Below are positions 33,700 to 46,174 of a DNA stretch of 64,000 nt, in pieces. Made by a program: the position numbers and the translations under genes. Source of the stretch: Gymnothorax reevesii. Taxonomy: Eukaryota; Chordata; Actinopteri; Anguilliformes; Muraenidae. A model generated the notes under the pieces. That model was not told the origin of the DNA and did no database searches. It was given only the letters and a program-made list of their open reading frames with translations. The stretch's first letter is position 1. The number at the start of each line of letters is the position of its first letter. The DNA lies in assembly GCA_029721435.1 (NCBI GenBank), contig CM056574.1, forward strand, positions 76,489,501 through 76,553,500, read 5' to 3'.

Positions 33700-33980
33700 G
33701 AACTTGGCGGGCAGGGAGGTTAGTGAGCGTTACAAATAGGGAAATGCAGACTGCCCCGATGGAAGCTGACGGCGTTACATGTACGATCGATGATTTACTT
33801 TTAAAGCAACAAAGCGTAGTGGGGGGCTCGAGGCAGCGGCCACATGGGGAATGAAGGGGGAAGAGCATTAGTAATAACCTGAAATGTTTTTATTTAAATG
33901 CAAGAAGCATAAAAAATAAATTTCCAGAACTTGAGGCTGTAATGATTAGTGAGGGCTATGACATAAGTGGGATTACAGAT

Positions 33981-35082
33981 AGTCGCCCCAGGAATCTGCG
34001 GAGAAAAGGTGTTGATTCCGCGGAGAACATTCCTGATTCTGCGGAGAGCAATTCTTGATTCCGCGGCTTGAAAGTTGATTTTCCGCGGGCATTAAAAAAA
34101 ACCTAAAATGACCAGTTATATAGCAAATTTATGTAATAATGAAGCAAAAATTCTCTTATGAAATTATTTGCAATACCAAAACACTGCGAAACATTGTGGT
34201 TATAAAATAAGCAGCATCAATATTCTTTTTGTCCCTCTTGAGCAGATTTATTTGCATAACTTATAAATGCAAAACATTTCACCAAACTATGGGTGAACGA
34301 GGCTTGGTAACTGAACAAGTGCCAAAGATCAAAGTAAAGATTTAAACAAAGTCTACACTATTCACTGTATCCTCAGGATATTGTGAACGTTACTGCATAC
34401 CATAGACTGTATAAAAAGTTGGATGAAGCTACCGTGATGTCACCCACTGGTTCGAAGATGAAGAAGTGAATCGAAGATCTGAGGAGGAACGTGGCTCTGG
34501 ATCTGACCGTAAGGACCAAAGGATAGCGACGCCCCAGAAGCATATTCTGGCTTTATACTTTATTCTAGTTTATATGGGACCATAATTCACGAAAATGACT
34601 ATCATGATATATCGAAGGAGACCTGAAACTTGCTATAGCTAACATAATATGATGTGAAAAATCATTATTTAAATTAAAAATCAGGTCGGAAAGTAGGATC
34701 ATTTTCTCATAGACTTCTATTGCATTGAACTTCTATCTGCAACCACTGACGTTGCCATCTGCTGGCCATTAAATAGAATGCCATTCTACGGTACTTCCAC
34801 ATGGGCTTCTTTTTTCAAATCAGGGTGCTGCGTCCATCTTTTTACATAGGTTATGCTGCATACAGCAGAAAAAAATCAGTTTCCGTAACCGGCAGCACCA
34901 GCTGTGATTCTTAGATCCCGTTTATCTGACCGCAAAATCTAGCGGCCGGGATGAAAAATACATGTAAAATATAAAATTCTGCACCTCGCCCTATATTCCG
35001 CGGACTGCTTTGATTTCCGCGGAGGGCTTTGAAATCTGCGGTAAATTCCACGATCGCGGAATCGCGGATTCCTGGGGGGACT
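33981..35082. mobile_element. hAT-type non-autonomous element inside the LINE
   Basis: 1,102 bp with inverted AGTCGCCCCAGGAATCTGCG and the complement of CGCGGATTCCTGGGGGGACT. The flanks are an 8 bp target duplication with one change on each side (TTACAGAT 33973-33980, TTACAAAG 35083-35090). Removing the element joins the endonuclease frame (GIT-ETWLCEE). Subterminal regions hold many GATTCCGCGGA-like copies on both sides. An 8 bp duplication fits hAT. There is no transposase. It contains another element (34401-34855). Confidence 0.85.
34401..34855. mobile_element. 455 bp element with CTGCATAC target duplication (third nest level)
   Basis: Ends CATAGACTGTATAAAAAG and the complement of CTTTTTACATAGGTTATG. 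An exact 8 bp duplication CTGCATAC lies at 34393-34400 and 34856-34863. It contains GCTACCGTGATGTCACCCA, a block seen in a widespread fish repeat family. The 8 bp target site fits hAT. It lies inside the 1.1 kb element, which lies inside the LINE. Confidence 0.88.
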
Positions 35083-37603
35083 TTACAAAGACATGGCTAT
35101 GTGAAGAGGATGGAGATGAATATACCATACAAGGTTATAAGCTCTTTAGGAAGGATAGATGTAATAGGCGAGGAGGGGGCGTAGCACTCTATGTGAACGA
35201 AAACATTAATGTACAGGAAATTCCCGAAATTGAACATTCCTTGTCCTGTGAAGATATCTGGGTTAGGCTCATTGGCAAAAACAAGACAGGTTTAAACATA
35301 GGAGTATGCTATCCACCACCAGCTTTGGACAGTACAATCAATGAAATGCTTTTTAGGAGGATTACGCAAGCTTGTAGAGGTGGTGGGACTGTTATTATGG
35401 GAGACTTAAATTATCCTGGTCTCAATTGGGAAATGGTGAAAGGACAGGGTAGGGGGGAGGAAGAATTTCTAGATGTTATAAATTATCATTTCTTGGTGCA
35501 GTATGTTAATAAACCAACCAGAGAAGGCAATTTTAGACTTGGTTCTCTGTAATGACCCTGATAGAACTAGCAATGTTGAGGTACTGGAGCCACTTGGACA
35601 AGTGATCACTCAGCTGTTAATTTTGATGTTTCATGGGAAGTTAAAAAGGTGTATTCTAAAACAAAAATTTTCAATTTTAGGCGAGCAAACTTTGAGAGGA
35701 TGCGCTCATATCTAGGTGAAATAAATTGGGAGACACTCCTGGACTGTGAGTCCGTAAATGAGATGTGGGAAAGATTCAGGGGGGTTTTACTTGAATCACA
35801 ATGCAGATTCATTCCAAAGGTGTCCAAAAGTAAGCTGAAAAAGCAGAATCTTCAGTGGATGACCAAAACTATTCGTAGGATTTTGAGGGATAAGGGGAAT
35901 CTTTATAAGATTTACATAAAGGATAACAATGAGAATGCTGTATGAAAGACAAATTGCAAAAAACTAACCCTAAGCGCTTCTTTCAGTACTGTAGCAGAAA
36001 AAGGAGAGTTAAAGAGCAGGTTAAGTGCATTAAGAATAAAAACGGATCGCTGCTATATGATAACAACAATTACTTTGTTGAGAATTTTACCTCAGAGGGG
36101 GGTCTTTATTTGGCCAGAGGGCATGTCAAATGCTCAAGATCATTTAGCGGAAATTGAAGTTCGGACGAAGTATTAGACAAGTTGCATAAATTAAAGGCAG
36201 ATAAGGCGGCGGGTCCTGATGGCTTATATCCTAGAGTGCTCAGGGAAGTTGGTGAGATCATCTTTAAGCCGCTATCTGACATCTTCAGACAGTCTTTAGA
36301 AACTGGAGAAATACCAAATGATTGTAAACAGGGCAATATAATACCAATATATAAGAAAGGGGACGGTCATGCCTAACAAACCCTCCCGAGTTTTTTGAAG
36401 AGGGCACCAGGATTTATGACCAGAGCAGAGCTTATGACATCATATACTTGGATTTTCAGAAAGCATTCGATACAGTACCGCATAAGAGACTAATTTTTAA
36501 AATGAGCACCATTGGAGTTACAGGAGGTATTCCGAAGTGGATTCAAAACTGGTTACAGGGCAGAACACAAAGAGTGGTGGTCAGTGGTATCTCTTCTGAG
36601 CTAGGTATGGTGGGGAGTGGCGTCCCCCAGGGATCAGTGTTGGGACCCCTGCTGTTCCTCATCTACATTAATGACCTTGATAGGAATATTGAGAGCAGAT
36701 TGTTTAAATTTGCAGATGATACTAAATTGGGGGGTTTGGCAAATAGTTTAGGGTTCACTAAAGTGATTCAGGATGATTTGGATAGAATCCAGAATTGGGC
36801 AGAAATGTGGCAAACGAAATTTAATCAAGCAAAATGTAGTTGTACATGTTTTACATGTAGGTAATAAAAACATTAGACAGGATTACTTCATGGGATGTTT
36901 AAATGGAATGTGCTGCACAAGAGAAAGATCTGGGAGTGATTGTTGACCAAACCCTCACAGGTTCTAGCCATTGTGCCGTAGCAGTTAAAAAAGCTAATCA
37001 GATGCTGGGATACATTGGCAAAAGTATTGAGTACATATCTAAGGAGGTGATGCTTCTTTTGTACAACACGTTTGTTAGACCACATCTGGAGTATTGTGTA
37101 CAGTTCTGGGGACCATACACACGGTAGAGAAAGTTCAGAGAAGAGCCACTATGCTTACTCCAGGTATAAAAGATGAAAGCTACGAGAAGAGGCTGAAGAT
37201 CTTTAATCTCTTTTGTCTTCGGAAAAGGAGACTCAGGGATGATTTGATTGAGGTCTTTAAATATGTTAAAGGGATTAACAAAGTGAATCATGTAGGATTC
37301 CTTCGACCAAGTGTTGTGAGTAGAACTCGGGGTCACAAATGGAAGTTGACCGAAGGTAAATTTAGCACTGATATTCGGAAATATTTCTTCACCCAAAGAG
37401 TAATTTCAATGTGGAATAGCTTGTCTGACCATATTGTTGCGGCAGAGACCTTTGGGGTTTTCAAGAGCAGGCTTGACTTAAAGCTAGATACCATTGAGTC
37501 ATTCAGTATCTGAAAGGATATATTCACAATAGTATAAAGAAACTGGCGAGCGTAGTTGGGCTGAAGGGCCTGTTCTTGCCATTCATATTCATGTTCATGT
37601 TTA

Positions 37604-40600
37604 GGTACAGAGTATTTTACCAACGACTATGACAAAAATGAAACATATCGAAAGTGGGTTCAATTCATCAATAATTTCAGTGTTGATTCAGCAGGTTTCG
37701 GATGAAATTATGGCTGGAATCAATGCATCTACTTTAGTGGAATTGGCTAGGTTACGGGGTAACTCTTTTAGCATTGAACCGACAAAGTATCGGGGAAAAC
37801 CTGACAACATTTCGATTTTGGCCTGGAAGTTGTTGGGGCACAAACTGTAAATGAGGGAGTGGCGTAAACCAGGAAGAATATCATTTAAAAATTGTTTATA
37901 GAGTGATGGTTGTTGCGCTACTAAATTATACATTAATTATGGCTGATGTGAAATGCACTTCTACGAATGGCCAATGCTGAATTGGGCCAGTTGATGACCA
38001 TTCCAGTGCCGCTTAGAAAGTACTGCTTAAAATATGTTTCGCCAAGTAAAAATTTTTTTAGCTAAGGACACACTTAAAATAAGTGTGGGCAATGGAGCAG
38101 TGTGCATCTTGGCCACACTTATAAGTACGTCTAAAGTGAATTTTGATCCATTTTTGAGCTTGGACGCAGTTAAATAAGTGCGAATGGTCATTTTGTTTCG
38201 GCATGGGCAACACAAATGAATAAAATGACAACATTTCTTGAGTTGCTGAGTACAAAGTTTTTATTATTTTCTAATGCTTTTTTGCAGGTAAGTACAGAAG
38301 ACACAGACGAAGAGTTTGCCTTAAGTCCAATGCCTTTACATGAAAGGGTCTCAGAACCACAGGGTCCCAAAAAATGGCTGATTTTGGCATTTTTCAACAA
38401 AACCCACTGTGAAAATTGGGGGGTGAAGCCTGATGGCATTTTCAAAAATACAGTCTATTCAGACATAAACCAGGCCAAATTATCCATTAGAGTACCCCAA
38501 CAGAAATAATTGATGCCAAAGTCATCTACCCCTTTTCTGAAGTACAGCAGCGCCCCCTCGGCTCTTTTTAATGGAAAATGAATTGAATTTCACCCAATTA
38601 TGTTCAACAAACATTAGGTTTTGCATTGCAATGGTATGAATGGGTTGCCTGTGAAGTTTTTTTGGATCAATGACCTGCAAAAATGTAAAAAATTATCGGT
38701 GGGAGGGCAAACATAAACGCTACTCGCCCATTACAATATAAAATGCAGTGAACTCGCTGATGCCGGCAGTTGTTGGCCCTCTCACTGCTATGAAATGAAT
38801 CCAACGTTCCCCCTTCAATAACCTGTGGTGATTTTAAAAAAAACTTCAATGAGCTACTATGAATAATTCACAGTAAAACACAGTGACATGCAGTCGGAGG
38901 TTAGTTTGGTGAGGCAGAAACCTCCCCTTTGCTTGATTAGCAATCAGATGATTAACTAGTTTAGTAAGACTATTCGACAGAATGACGGGCCAGCTTTAGT
39001 GTCCGCGTTGTGTATTAAGTGTATTACTCAGTACATCAAACCTGAAATGCTCACTACACAGCAGATTTGCGCGTACTTGCTTCCAGGAAGCCAAAGCATC
39101 AATGTCATCAACAAATATTAAAACAGTTCGACTTATTCAGAGTTCAATGCTTAATCAATATACAATGTATTCTCCCTTTAATATGCGCTTTTACACCCAA
39201 ACAAAAAGCAGGCGCTTATTTTCAGTCTTCTTTCATAATCCGATTAACAAAATGTTTAACGATAAACAGAATTACCGAGAGCCGAGAATTTTTCCTAATT
39301 GATTATTCAGATTTCCATCCTTTAGTCTCGAAGTGAAGCGTATATGTGAATGAATCTTCTGACGGGTAGCCTTCAAAGGCCTGGCGCTGGTTTATTCCTT
39401 GGTATATTTTACTGAAACTTCACAAATAGGGTCACAGGATATTCTATCAACAAACTATGTAGGGTAGAGTAAAAATATGCTCACCTTTTTCACTATTGTT
39501 GAAAAGAAATCACAGCAAACTCGCGTTGAACTTCACCAACTTCTGTCGAACTTATTTCACATCCCCTGGAGGTCTAACCTGGACGAAAAACTCGTAATTT
39601 CTCAAATTAGATGGCTGTAAGCAAATCAGGGCCGTAGCTGGGATATGATTTCACCACGGGCTATTTGAAATCTACCTCCTAAATGGATATTTTTGCCATG
39701 CCATGCACTTGAAAATTTGTAAACACGGCACAAATTGAGGTCACGCATTCATCCAGCGGGCAAACAATAGCTCAGTTCAAATCTCATTTTTGGCGGTAAT
39801 ATGCAGAGTTCATGTATGAAATGTGGGTATCCTATTGAAAAGGTTGCTTTTAATGAAACCTTAGGGTTCTTTTTGTATGAAAATGATATTAATGTCATTT
39901 TTTATAAGTTTTCTGAGGCTTGTTTACCGCCCCACTTCAGCTGTTGCGCATTGCAGTAGAGTTTATGCAGAGCGTTGCCCATGCCTATACAATAGGCCTA
40001 TCTCACATTTCTGGGTCTGTAAAACGGATGTGGGTGCCTTGCATTTCCAGTTAGCATCTGTCCCTGTTATTAGAGTACAGGACTGCTCTGCATGGAGCTG
40101 GGATATTTGTCTAAATCTATTCTTTCACTTCACTGATGTGGTGATAATTGTTTCTAAGAAGTTACAAGTGGACAAGTGATTTTTTCTGCAGTTCTTTAAT
40201 TATTACGATGGTAAATGATAGTAAAATAGTGGTGGCTAACAAGTAGCAGCTACATAGCGACGTCACCAGCAAGTACTTTTGATCCCAAGTAATTTAAGAA
40301 TATTTTAACTTCACACGAAGTTAAGTTTTTTAGATTCAGTTTTAGTTTTAGGCTATTTTAAAACTTACCGTAAGTTGTTTGTCTACTGTGTCGTTTGATC
40401 CTGTGAAACGTCTATTGCTGGCTGTCTGTTTAACCTGCGTTTGTTTACATTAATGTTTCCTGCCAGAAGGTCCATTATGCAGCTATGGGATACCTTGGTA
40501 GCTATGCCTGTCTGGTTTGTTGCCTGCAAAAGAAGAGTGCGGTGTCTTGACTAAGCTTACTATAACTAGCTATTACTTCTCAACAACGGCCATAGCGTCG

Positions 40601-41537
40601 AAACTCTGGTAAGCGTGGCCAGGTCACATAGCCAACATTCCATCTTTCATCTTCAGTTGTGAAACCTTGCTTTATTTACCGCCAATAAAATGTATATTTT
40701 CCAGCATCCGTTCATGTGTTTCTGTTTGCCATCGCATAACTGCCTAGTCTCAACACTGTAGCAGGCAAGATGTTCGTAAGAGTCAAGTGCTAAAGATCTC
40801 TTTGGGAAGAGCGAGGAACCATGTCAACTCGAGGCAGTGTGGACGCCAGAACTGGAACTTTGGGGGACACATTATCCCTTTAAAACAATTATTAGCCAAG
40901 ACTTGCGCGCAATCATTTTGTAAATTAGAAATACATTCACTCTGAAAACACTCCACAGTATCAGGCGTTGCTAGTTCTCCCCGTTAAAGTCAGGCGATGC
41001 GGACGAGCACTTTGGTGCATTTAAATCAGGGTCAATGAAAAATGCACAAAGGTGTTTCAATGCTGTTTTATCACATTTCAGTTAGTTAAATGATCATCAA
41101 ACACATGGTAGATCGCCTGATGTGCTAATAAAGTAACTCAGAAGTTCCAGAGCAGTTTGTCTTGCATAAAGCAAAGGCCTGTTTACAAGAAAATTATTTT
41201 TAAGTTCTGAATTTTGCCCATTATTTCGCCGCTGTTAGATTGCATAGGGGGAGAGGCGGTGTCTTCAATTGCTAATGGATCATTACTATGATTGAAAAAC
41301 TTGTCTATCTTTTCCCTTATTGACAACTAGGCAGTTGACTAACTTGTTAAAAAAAAAAAATGCATCTGTGCTCCCCCAAATCGACTTCTGGCCCCGACAC
41401 TGACTCGAGGTCAATAAAGCCCGCGATGTGACACATATTGCCAACATATAAGTCAAAAAAGAAATGTAATGCTTCGCTTTATGTTTAGACAGGGCTATGT
41501 TGGACAATGCAAGCGAGGCAAACCAGTAACTTTGCAT
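37604..41537. other. Unassigned 3.9 kb stretch
   Basis: No gene recognised. ORFs of 60-100 codons show no domain. A diverged single copy of the 13.5-14.2 kb foldback arm is seen at 41208-41300 (GATTGCATAGGGGGAGAGGCGGTGTCTTCAATTGC-type, quoted in part). At 38280 a TTTTTTGCAG and GTAAGTA lie back to back, but no exon can be supported around them. Confidence 0.45.
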
Positions 41538-42335
41538 GTCATTCGCGCATAATTACATATAATTACGCTTTCTGACTCTCCGCAATCAAGCAAATTTACA
41601 TTGCTCCGTTTCTTGAATCAGAAATAAACCATAATTAGACAGCTTGACAATTAGAAAAACGTTATATTCACTCAACGCCCAAGCTTTATGCCTCAATAGT
41701 GATGGCTCTTCTGAGTATTATTCAAAAATTTCAACTGAAAGCCGGACATTTATCTTCATTGTGAAACACAACGCAGAGTTGTGCATATGACCAAGTATTG
41801 CATCTCTTCTGAGTATTATTTTGTAAACCACTCAGCATAATTGCCTTAGTTATCTTTTATCTATTTTCGCCAAATTCCGATATCGGCTGCCTGTTCTTTC
41901 GTGCAGCCTAAAAAATGGGCAATCATGGTACAAGGCTATAACGACAGTTTGAATAAAAAATTGCCAATTCAGGAAACAATGCAAGTGAAAAGCAGGAACC
42001 GGTATGTTATTAACAAATTATGGCATCAGAGCATTGTCATAAAGCTTGGGCAATAAAATCTTTGTTGTAAAGTAAGAATTTATGCAGGACAGCAGTCATA
42101 TCTCAAACGGTGTCATCATTTTGCTAGCAGTCCCTGGCATTTTTCGAACAAACTTCAAACAAGAACAATTCCAGCCCAATGTGTCTAGCGACAATATGAT
42201 ACATGAGAAGTCTTTGATTCTTCTCAGACCCCCAATCCCGCAAACAAAAGAAAAAAAAAAATTGAGCATGGTAAATTTGCTTTCTCACAGAGTCAGAACG
42301 CATAATTGCATGTAATGATGGATGAAAGAAGCGCA
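41538..42335. repeat. Foldback repeat, about 60 bp outer arms
   Basis: GCATAATTACATATAATTACG, TTCTGACTCT and AAGCAAATTTAC at 41548-41600 are matched in inverted order at 42281-42320 (GTAAATTTGC, AGAGTCAGAACGCATAATTGCATG). A weaker inner pair shares GCCCAAGCTTTATG (41681) and CATAAAGCTTGGGC (42040). It abuts the TTAA of the next element. No coding sequence. Confidence 0.65.
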
Positions 42336-43204
42336 ACATTAAAGGAGACCTATTATGCTACATTTCCAAATTTATATTTTGATCTTGGACTCCCCTAGAG
42401 TACTCCTGATCGTTCAAAAAAGTCCAAAAAAGGGTCATTATTTAGCTCATACTGCCATCCTCAAAAAATCCCATTTGTAGTCCATTGTAGTCTCTGCCTG
42501 AAACGCCTCGTTGGTGCGGCTCTTCCGCTATGGCCCCCACTCCCTGTATGCCCAGTTTCTTCGTACTGGCCAGCTCTGTGGAGGGTGGATCTAGGCGGGA
42601 CGAGGCAGCAGAACGCAGTTTTCCGGGTCCGCCTCCCCATAGTGAAACTGAGAGGTGTCTGCCATCTGAGAAGGAATCAAACGCAGTTCATGTGTATAGA
42701 TCTAATGAAATGAACTAGTTCTAATAAACGCAATGGCGAACGGAGGACGCAGTTCATAAGTCTGGCAGCTCAAGCTCGAATTTGCGGTCTGCCTAAGGCT
42801 ACTATGGTGAGTACACGTGTTTCTATTCTATAGCAAGGATTGAGGGAAAGCTAGAATTCACTCCATATAGACAGATTTGTAGAACGGGTCGACATACCCA
42901 AGTGCAGACCGAAGACCGTAGAAATCTGGTGGCTCTGAGTTTAGAGGGAAACATGGACAGTGAGGAGCAGCAAAAAGTGGACCAACAACTTATGGACTGC
43001 TTAGGTGTGTACTGTAAGGACCAGCTGGGCCGTGTGCAGAACTATGGTGTGTAGTTAGCATGGAGTAACGAACAGCTTCTGCACTGGTGCATGTCGAACG
43101 GGCGAAAGCCCCAGGCTAAAAGCCTTTTCGGAAATTACCCATGGTAATAGTTTACTTATTGCATTGGAATAATCAGCGTTTGCTTGCGGGAAATAGGCGC
43201 GATA

Positions 43205-43342
43205 AGCTGCTTTCACACCGGACGCAAAACTTATTTTTCGCGCGACAGATTACATTCAGAGGCAATGCATTGTCTTTGCATTGACTTTTCATGTAATCTG
43301 TTGTGCGAAAAATGAGTTTCGCTTCCGATGTAAAAGCTGCTT
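43205..43342. mobile_element. 138 bp MITE related to the inner element of the composite
   Basis: A near-perfect hairpin: AAGCTGCTTTCACACCGGAC at the left and its complement ending GATGTAAAAGCTGCTT at the right, with the TTTTTCGCGCGACAGATTAC block also mirrored. The first 45 bp align with the terminus of the inner elements at 1683 and 23417 (GGACGCGAAAC, TTTTTCGC, GACAGATT). The target duplication is not clear. Confidence 0.75.
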
Positions 43343-43345
43343 AAC

Positions 43346-43433
43346 GCGTGTATTCGCGTCTTTGCATTGACTTGAATGTAATTCGTCCCACGAAACATTT
43401 GTTTCGGTCAATGTGAAAGCAGCTTTATGGATG
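43346..43433. mobile_element. Right half of a second, related MITE
   Basis: Starting about GTATTCGCGTCTTTGCATTG and ending TCAATGTGAAAGCAGCTTTA, it repeats the right arm of the MITE just upstream (TTTGCATTGACTT, GTAAT, CGAAA, TTTCG, GTGAAAGC), with only three bases between them. The left arm is absent. Confidence 0.65.
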
Positions 43434-44139
43434 GTACGCGACAGCTCAGTTATGTTATAAACATAATACAGACTTTACAGACCGTAAGTTCTGTTAGCGT
43501 GGACAAGTTGTTTATGTGGAGCTAGCTAATCGATCACTTCTACAGGAAAGAATTGAGATATTTTCGAAGTAGCCGGCTGATCCCTGTCATAGATAAGTAA
43601 AGCGATCACAAGCAGCCGTAAACAAACCCAAACAGGTATCCCAAGCTCTGACAAAACCTACGTCTGGTCTAACTGCAGCCTTTTCTGCCCAACTTTGCGG
43701 ACGCATAAAGCACCTCTCCAGTTAGCTTCAACTGTAGTGGCTACAATCGGGCAACGTTATGATGAAACTGCCACATTGATGCTTAGCGATCATTCCAATC
43801 AGAATTACTGCATATAAGATAACCAGGAGCATTTTTAATTAGCACGGCACACAAACTGACATGCAGTAGCGGGTAACCGAGCATTCATAACAACCACAGA
43901 GACAAACCCTTGCAATACAGGTTTTACAGACAGCAAGTTCCGTTACCGTGGACAGTTGTACTAAGTATCCAAATTGAAAACAAGTATAATTAAAGCTGCA
44001 AGCAGCGTTGAAAGGGCCCTCGCACCCCTGGTGCACGTTGGGGTGGGGGCAAAATGTTCATGGGTGCAGGTGTCCTTTCAGAGCCATTGGACACTGCTCG
44101 ACTGTGTACAATGTGGTTTCTCGAGGGGAGTGCAAAAAT

Positions 44140-45935
44140 GTTTTCTGGAGGCCGCTATGATACCATTTTGATATGCCTGCGCGAAATGTCTACAACATAT
44201 TAATCGTATTACCGAGCTCCATGAGTGTGTTGATTTTTGTTAATTTTCAGGCATGTTTGGACCCTCAAAAGAGCAATTCTTTTATAAATCTGATTGGGCG
44301 CGCTAGAGAGCCATTTTGCCTCATTCAGTGCCAATTGATGGATGATATTAAAGAAAATAAGACATTTATAATTTGTGCAAGGTTTTGCAAGTTTTGACGC
44401 ATTCTAAGGCCTTAAAACGTGTGTTCAAAAAAATTTGGAAAAACGCAGGAAATCGCTCATAGCTCACTTCCTGTTTGGCCAAAAAATTTCAAAAAATTAA
44501 ACTTTACCCGGAATGACGAATGCAATGATCACACCAAATTTAATGAACATTCAAGCACTTTTATCTTAACATGACCATATCTAGAGGGCGCTGTGGAGCC
44601 ACCTAGCACCTCCTGATCCAATATTAGCATATGTTTATACTTCGGAAGACAATTTTATCAAGCATAGGAAGTTTCAGGCAAATCGCACAAAGTATGTGGG
44701 AGTAAAAGCAACTTCCTGTTTCATGGCGGGACATCAAAATTCGCCGCGACGCCACGGATACATCGTTCGATGAAATCAAAATAGCTACGCAATTTAACAT
44801 CAGCAATGTCTTAATATTTGGCAAATAATATCTAAAGTTGATCGGATAAAATCTCTCGGAGGAGTTCGTGAAAGTACGGCACCTGTGAATGGCGAAAAAT
44901 CTAAAAAAGTTGCAATTTCAATTAAAAATGGCGGACTTCCTGTTGGGTCTAGGTCATGGCACCAGAAGACTTTTTTTTAGGTCTCAGGATATTCCACATG
45001 TCCACCGAAGTGCATACATGCAGGTCAACCACGATGCGAGGGCTACTTATTTGAAATTATCCAGGGGGCGCTATAATGCCATTTTTGCCACGCCTATATG
45101 TACATTTTTTTATCAGTGTAATAGGAATGATGGTCTTTAGAATTGTACAAAATTTTGTTAGTTTTTGAGCATGCTGAGACCCTCTAAAAGGCAATTATTT
45201 TAAAAATCTGATTGGGGGCGCTATAGAGCCATAATGCCTCATTTACTGCCAATTATTGTCTCAAATTGAAAATCGGACATATATAATTTTTGCAAAGTTT
45301 TGCAAGTTTTCAAGTATGCTAAGGCCTTCAAATGTGTGTTCGTAAAATTTGGAATAACGCAGAAAATGTCTCATCGCGCACTTCCTGTTTGGCCGAAAAA
45401 TTTCAAAAAAATAAGCATAGCCCAAAAAAACAAATGCAATGATCAGACCAAATTTCATGAACATTCAAGCACTTTTATATCAACACGGCCGTGTCAAGAG
45501 GGCGCTGTGGAGCCACCTGACCACACCCAATCCAATATCAACATATAGGTATATTTGGAAGTAGACTACTATTAAGCCTGTAAAGTTTCACGCAAATCTC
45601 ACAATGCATGTGCTCATAAAAGCAACTTCCTGTTTCATGGCGGAACATCAAAATTCGCCGCAACGCGACGGACACAATTTTCGATGAATCCAAAAAAGCT
45701 TCGCAATTTCACATGTAGAAGGTCTTTAGATGGCCTGTGCCAAATTTTAAGTTGATTGGATAGAATCTCTAGGAGGAGTTTGTTAAAGTACGACGCCTGT
45801 GAATGGCAAAAAATTTTAAAAAGTTGCAAATTCAATTAAAAATGGCGGACTTCCTGTTGAGTCTAGGTCATGGCACCAAGTGACTTTTTTTTAGGTCTTG
45901 GCATAGTACACATGTCCACCGAATTTTGTTCATTT
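44140..45935. repeat. Two tandem units of about 910 bp
   Basis: Matching blocks recur with a 909-913 bp offset: TCTGATTGGG with GGGCGCTA (44290/45207), CTAAGGCCTT (44405/45319), CACTTCCTGTTTGGCC (44464/45379), AGCACTTTTAT (44555/45469), CTGTGGAGCCACCT (44591/45506), CAACTTCCTGTTTCATGGCG (44709/45623) and ATGGCGGACTTCCTGTTG (44929/45842). Just upstream (43989) lies AGCTGCAAGCAGCGTTGAAA, the start of a fish repeat family. ORFs at 44889-45140 and elsewhere are by-products. Confidence 0.85.
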
Positions 45936-46174
45936 ATCTCAAGATATTTTACAAAGCCAACGTTTTAGGCCAGTTGTTAGTGCTAACAATCGTTAGTGAT
46001 CCTGCAAGCCACAGGTAACATGTTAGCTTCACATTCATTATTTGCTGTTATATTGTATCTTGCAGCTTGTGGCTCCGAGTGTTTGATCGATGCAACTGCT
46101 TCAGGTTTGAGAAGCAGCTGAAATGCTTATCCTGTGTTGAATTATCCTTTATTGACTAAGCTGAGCACAAACAG

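Larger units (their letters stand above)
33880..37513 (+). pseudogene. LINE ORF2: endonuclease and reverse transcriptase
   Basis: The endonuclease starts FYLNARSIKNKF (about 33895), is cut by the 33981-35082 insertion, and resumes ETWLCEEDGDEYTIQG, GGGVALYVNENI, IMGDLNYPGLNW; the SDH block is seen in a shifted frame near 35600. RT blocks include ADKAAGPDGLYPRVL (36200), NIIPIYKKGD (36340), YLDFQKAFDTVPHKRL, GVPQGSVLGPLLFLIYIND and the active-site FADD (LFKFADDTKL, about 36700). Between KKGD and the QKAFD block about 60 codons are missing. Stops at 35944 and 36862 and several frameshifts inactivate it. The C-terminal part runs to 37513. Confidence 0.9.
32930..37603 (+). mobile_element. CR1-like LINE, near full length but decayed
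   Basis: A plus-strand non-LTR retrotransposon. The 5' region (about 32930-33330) matches the minus-strand fragment at 28.9-29.6 kb. ORF1 (33364-33699) holds an esterase-like block, and ORF2 (33880-37513) holds endonuclease and reverse transcriptase. The 3' end finishes with a TTCATATTCATGTTCATG short repeat (37579-37602), the kind of simple-repeat tail CR1/L2-type LINEs have instead of poly(A). A hAT-type element (33981-35082) is inserted in the endonuclease region. The exact 5' end is uncertain. Confidence 0.85.

Noticed and set aside
38275..38300. Back-to-back TTTTTTGCAG and GTAAGTA as an exon boundary
   Set aside because: Acceptor and donor adjoin with no exon between them and neither flanking ORF has a known domain.
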